In this document: in pieces, positions 24,497-26,845 of the stretch
How the letters are laid out: each line of letters begins with the position of its first letter
Position numbering within the stretch: position 1 is the stretch's first letter
DNA from: a virus
Strand: one strand, 5' to 3'
DNA length: 26,845 nt
Virus record (IMG/VR): IMGVR_UViG_3300044695_001843
Coordinates: 1 to 26,845 of that record
Translations under genes and position numbers: made by a program
Notes under the pieces: model-generated
What the model was told of the DNA's origin: nothing
The model's database searches: none
What the model saw: only the letters and a program-made list of their open reading frames with translations

Positions 24497-25551
24497 TGAG
24501 AAACAGACTGTCCAAAACTCCACGCAGGTTTCGCAGACCAGGAATAGAGGATTATTCAACTGGTAGTGTGACCTATTACGCGCCGAATCATGCAAACCTG
24601 ACGGTCAGCGACTATTCAACGATCAGCATTCAGGATGCAACGCGGCTGCGGTTTTCCCGACCGATCACGGACGGCAATGGATTTCAGAATGCTGCCCCGG
24701 CGGCAAGGGCCAGTTTCGTCACGACATCGACGCGGCTGATCCTGACCGTTGAATACAACGGATTGGTTACTAGATCGGAAAATGCCGCAAATGTTCGTGA
24801 CTTGTTCAGCGTTGGTTCCGTTACTAGTAATGGCACGGAGATTGGAACTTTTAGGTGGCCGAATCTGATGACCGATGTTGGTGTTGTCCAGGCGGTATTT
24901 GCTCTGCCGAGCGGCAGCAAAACCGTGAGCATCGTTTGGCCGTATTGGATCGGAATGGATCTATTGCAGATCGGGCTAGACAAAGGTTCAACATTCACGG
25001 CGGCGACTAGGCCAACAACGAAACTAGCTCTCTGCGGCGACTCAATTACGCAAGGGGCAACGGTTTCAAAGATTACCGCCGGATGGGGGTATCAACTCGC
25101 GCAGTTGAAGAACTGGCAGGTCATCAACTACGCCAATGGAGGCGCGGTTGCGAACGCGGCCCATGCAACCACGGCGCTGACTGGATCAGGAGCGAGCCGC
25201 GTGTTCTACATGATCGGATACAACAATTTCGTGGCGCAAACCGCAACGGCGACATTCCAGGCCGACGTGGAGGGTTGGATCACGAATGCGCGAGCTGCAT
25301 TGCCATCGGCAGCAATCTACGTGGCCTCGCCCATTTACTCGCCAAACACGAACACAATCACGCTGGCACAGTATCGAACCGCAGTTCAGAATGCAGAAAC
25401 CGCGGTAGGTGATGCCAACACGTTCTACATCGATGGTCTGGCAATGATGACCAACAACAACAACAGACTGTACGAGGGTGCAAGTGGCGTTCACCCGAAC
25501 GATCTTGGAGCCGGTGAGATTGCCACATATCTATCAACGGCCATAACGTGA
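24496..25551 (+). CDS. SGNH/GDSL-family hydrolase, probable carbohydrate esterase
   Basis: This 351-residue protein likely removes acetyl groups from a surface polysaccharide or the receptor glycan. The N-terminal half (about 1-170) is beta-rich, like the jelly-roll domain that precedes SGNH domains in some carbohydrate esterases. The SGNH blocks are block I LCGDSITQG (Ser183, 25036-25056), block II NYANGG (Gly215), block III MIGYNN (Gly241, Asn243), and block V SGVHPND (His333). The residue three before the block V His, usually Asp, is Ser330. The enzyme may therefore work as a Ser-His dyad, have a displaced acid, or be inactive. The ATG overlaps the previous stop by one base and lacks a clear ribosome-binding site, which suggests coupling. 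Virion attachment is inferred from location. Confidence 0.8.
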   Translation: MRNRLSKTPRRFRRPGIEDYSTGSVTYYAPNHANLTVSDYSTISIQDATRLRFSRPITDGNGFQNAAPAARASFVTTSTRLILTVEYNGLVTRSENAANVRDLFSVGSVTSNGTEIGTFRWPNLMTDVGVVQAVFALPSGSKTVSIVWPYWIGMDLLQIGLDKGSTFTAATRPTTKLALCGDSITQGATVSKITAGWGYQLAQLKNWQVINYANGGAVANAAHATTALTGSGASRVFYMIGYNNFVAQTATATFQADVEGWITNARAALPSAAIYVASPIYSPNTNTITLAQYRTAVQNAETAVGDANTFYIDGLAMMTNNNNRLYEGASGVHPNDLGAGEIATYLSTAIT

Positions 25552-26030
25552 GAATCCTGCTCGCGGTGCTGCTCCTGGCCGGGTGCAACCCGGTCGCACG
25601 GATCTCGGCGAACGCGACCGCCATCCGCAACGAGGCCGGCGCGCTCATCGACCACGGGAACGCCACGGGCGACCAGGTGGTGGTGCAGGGCGCAACCCGC
25701 ATCGACGCGGCCGCTGCCGCCATCCACGGCGACATCCCGTCCGTACAGGCGGTCACGCCGGCGTGGCTATCCACCCTCCAATGGTGGGGCATCGCGGTGG
25801 CGGTCGCTGGCATCGCGTTCCTAGCCTGGAATTCTGGAATTGGGACGTTCGTCCGCATCGCCATCGGCTGGCTTCCTCGGCGAAAGGTGGCTGCCGCCGA
25901 GCTTGCAGTCGATACACTTGATGAATCCCGTCCCGAGGGGGACAGGGAACTCGTCACGCTGCTCCGGGCGGACCCGGAGTTTGACGCGGCGTTCAAACGC
26001 GCCAAGGGGCGCAGAAAGAAACAGACATGA
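25548..26030 (+). CDS. Lipoprotein with internal transmembrane segment, spanin-like candidate
   Basis: The 160-residue product starts at GTG 25548, overlapping the previous stop (GTGA). Residues 3-13 (ILLAVLLLAGC) form a lipoprotein signal with lipobox Cys13. A helical polar segment follows (about 18-75), then a membrane segment at about 79-98 (WWGIAVAVAGIAFLAW). The C-terminus is charged (IGWLPRRKVAAAELAVDTLDESRPEGDRE...). Similar lipoproteins occur near phage lysis genes. A lipoprotein tethered to the outer membrane and also inserted in the inner membrane would fit a unimolecular spanin, but the tail after the membrane segment is longer than expected. Alternatively it stays in the inner membrane. 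Confidence 0.6.
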   Translation: MRILLAVLLLAGCNPVARISANATAIRNEAGALIDHGNATGDQVVVQGATRIDAAAAAIHGDIPSVQAVTPAWLSTLQWWGIAVAVAGIAFLAWNSGIGTFVRIAIGWLPRRKVAAAELAVDTLDESRPEGDRELVTLLRADPEFDAAFKRAKGRRKKQT

Positions 26031-26137
26031 TTCTCGCCGACTTTTTGGGTACGACCTGGTTCATCGCTCTCGTGGCTGTGATCGGCATCCTTGCCGGCGC
26101 TTGGCTGCACAAGAAGTTCGGGCACAAGCTCCACTGA
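26027..26137 (+). CDS. 36-residue single-pass membrane peptide
   Basis: The ATG overlaps the previous stop (ATGA at 26027-26030) and the frame ends TGA at 26135-26137. The peptide is a hydrophobic helix (WFIALVAVIGILAGAWL, about 11-27) followed by a basic His/Lys tail (HKKFGHKLH). The design is that of many short phage membrane peptides near lysis genes. The coupled junction and clear amphiphilic plan make translation plausible despite its length. Confidence 0.6.
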   Translation: MILADFLGTTWFIALVAVIGILAGAWLHKKFGHKLH

Positions 26138-26162
26138 CCAGCCCTGTGGCGTTCGCGCCTAC

Positions 26163-26206
26163 GGCACTGCGAGCGGGCGTGGCCTACGGGCTGCGCCCGC
26201 TGTGCC
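26163..26206 (+). terminator. Hairpin after the late operon, candidate + strand terminator
   Basis: GCGGGCG (26173-26179) pairs with CGCCCGC (26194-26200), extended by GGCAC (26163-26167) with GTGCC (26202-26206) across an asymmetric bulge. It comes 26 bases after the last + strand stop. No U-tract follows on the + strand, so termination would be weak or assisted. Confidence 0.35.
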
Positions 26207-26215
26207 AAATGAAAA

Positions 26216-26254
26216 CCCCCGCCCTTGGCTCCGTCGTGGGGCCGCAGGCGGGGG
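26216..26254 (-). terminator. Intrinsic terminator of the minus-strand early operon
   Basis: CCCCCGCC (26216-26223) pairs with GGCGGGGG (26247-26254). Read on the - strand, the stem is followed by TTTT (complement of AAAA 26212-26215). It begins about 20 bases past the stop of the Gp157-like gene. This is the usual form of an intrinsic terminator for leftward transcripts and separates the convergent operons. Confidence 0.6.
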
Positions 26255-26272
26255 GAGGAGAGGATGGCAGGG

Positions 26273-26779
26273 TTAGCGGATTCGCAGGCTTGTGCCGCGT
26301 GGCAGGAGTGCTACGCCGGGGATCGTAGCGCCCGCCGCCAGCGCCTCGCGCAGCGCGGTCTTGTCGGCCTCGACGCGCACGGCCTGGTACTGCGTGGGAA
26401 GCTGCTCGGGCGGCACGGTGACCTCAAGCGGCTGCGCGCCGCCGTTGGCCTGAACCGACAGCCGGAACCGGGCCGTCTCAATCTTGCCCTTCCCGGTAGC
26501 CTCCATCGCTTCCTTCAGGCGCTGCTTTAGGCGCTCGGCGAGAGCATCGTCGGCAGCAGCGAGGTCGCGCAGTCGCTTGGCCTCCTCGGCGCGTGCGTCG
26601 GCACGGCTCCGCAGGTGCTGGATCAGGGCCGCGTAGTCATCGGCCTTGGACTCGAGCACCCCGGCGAGGCCGGCAAGGTGCTCGTCGAGCGCCGCCTGCG
26701 CTTCGACGGTGTCGCCAGCCCCGTCGAGGATGGCCTCGATCAGGGTGGCGATTTCGGTTTGAATGGCGTACAGGTTCAT
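26273..26779 (-). CDS. Gp157-like phage protein (early region)
   Basis: The 168-residue product matches the 'Siphovirus Gp157' family (PF05565). An N-terminal MNLYAIQTEIATLIEA helix is followed by a long helical stretch, ESKADDYAALIQHLRSRADARAEEAKRLRD. The conserved ending contains KIETARFRLSV, LPTQYQAVRVEADKTALREALAAGATIPGVALLPRGTSLRIR. The family is common beside phage recombination and single-stranded DNA-binding genes; its molecular role is not firmly known. AGGAG lies 6 nt before the ATG on the - strand. It is downstream of, and cotranscribed with, the probable SSB gene at the right edge. Confidence 0.85.
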   Translation of the reverse strand: MNLYAIQTEIATLIEAILDGAGDTVEAQAALDEHLAGLAGVLESKADDYAALIQHLRSRADARAEEAKRLRDLAAADDALAERLKQRLKEAMEATGKGKIETARFRLSVQANGGAQPLEVTVPPEQLPTQYQAVRVEADKTALREALAAGATIPGVALLPRGTSLRIR

Positions 26780-26798
26780 GGTGTATCTCCTCGTATGT

Positions 26799-26845
26799 TC
26801 AGAAGGGCAGTTCGTCGGCGTCGGTGGTGGTGGGGACAGGTGCGG
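26799..26845 (-). CDS. ssb: Probable single-stranded DNA-binding protein, C-terminal tip only (5' part outside window)
   Basis: Read on the - strand, the last 14 sense codons before the TGA (26799-26801) encode APVPTTTDADELPF. A Pro/Thr-rich linker ending in an acidic tip with terminal Pro-Phe is the signature of bacterial and phage SSB proteins, whose tip recruits repair and replication partners. The stop lies 19 bases upstream of the Gp157-like ATG. Only the tip is visible, so another DNA-binding protein with a similar ending cannot be excluded. Confidence 0.55.
   Translation of the reverse strand, partial: APVPTTTDADELPF

Noticed and set aside
21385-25551. Diversity-generating retroelement (variable repeat, template repeat, reverse transcriptase) as in BPP-1
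   Set aside because: No reverse transcriptase frame, no C-type lectin-like end and no duplicated segment near the receptor genes could be found.

Overview
This window is about 26.8 kb of a tailed-phage genome, almost certainly a short-tailed (podovirus-like) phage of a Gram-negative host. The evidence is a PF12236-type head-to-tail connector portal, an adaptor and nozzle pair of the T7 gp11/gp12 kind, three consecutive internal virion (ejection) proteins of the T7 gp14/15/16 kind, and a lipoprotein of the sort that acts in outer-membrane disruption. The head genes (capsid staple, Bbp19, scaffold, major capsid, Bbp16-like cement) resemble those of Bordetella phage BPP-1 relatives. The DNA is GC-rich, with local AT-richer islands in one domain of the giant ejection protein and in the receptor-binding genes. 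The host genus cannot be named from the sequence.

Layout on the + strand. 1-2030: large terminase, entering from the left edge, interrupted at its Walker A motif by an intein that carries a LAGLIDADG endonuclease. 2047-4646: GNAT-like acetyltransferase, a small Ala/Gly-rich protein, and the portal. 4647-4810: a structured spacer with a possible 25-residue ORF. 4811-7929: head genes, closed by a strong hairpin at 7951-7989. 8012-11630: tail adaptor and tail nozzle. 11632-21323: ejection proteins, ending in a 2,384-residue polyvalent protein with two ADP-ribosyltransferase-like domains and an HExxH metallopeptidase-like domain. 21385-25551: tailspike with a beta-helix, a holin-like coiled-coil membrane protein, a carbohydrate-binding-like virion protein and an SGNH hydrolase. 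25548-26137: a lipoprotein with an internal membrane segment (spanin candidate) and a 36-residue membrane peptide.

At the right end the strand switches. A Gp157-like gene and the last codons of a probable single-stranded DNA-binding protein lie on the - strand, so an early/replication operon converges on the late operon across a hairpin-rich spacer at 26138-26272. The + strand genes are nearly gapless, with many ATGA/GTGA or 1-nt junctions, as expected for one late transcription unit covering packaging, capsid, tail, ejection, host recognition and lysis. No endolysin, integrase, polymerase, tRNA or CRISPR array is visible here.

The most interesting features are the polyvalent ejection protein with an AT-rich, apparently inserted ADP-ribosyltransferase domain, the terminase intein with an intact-looking homing endonuclease, and a 33-bp noncoding element repeated immediately upstream of morphogenesis genes.
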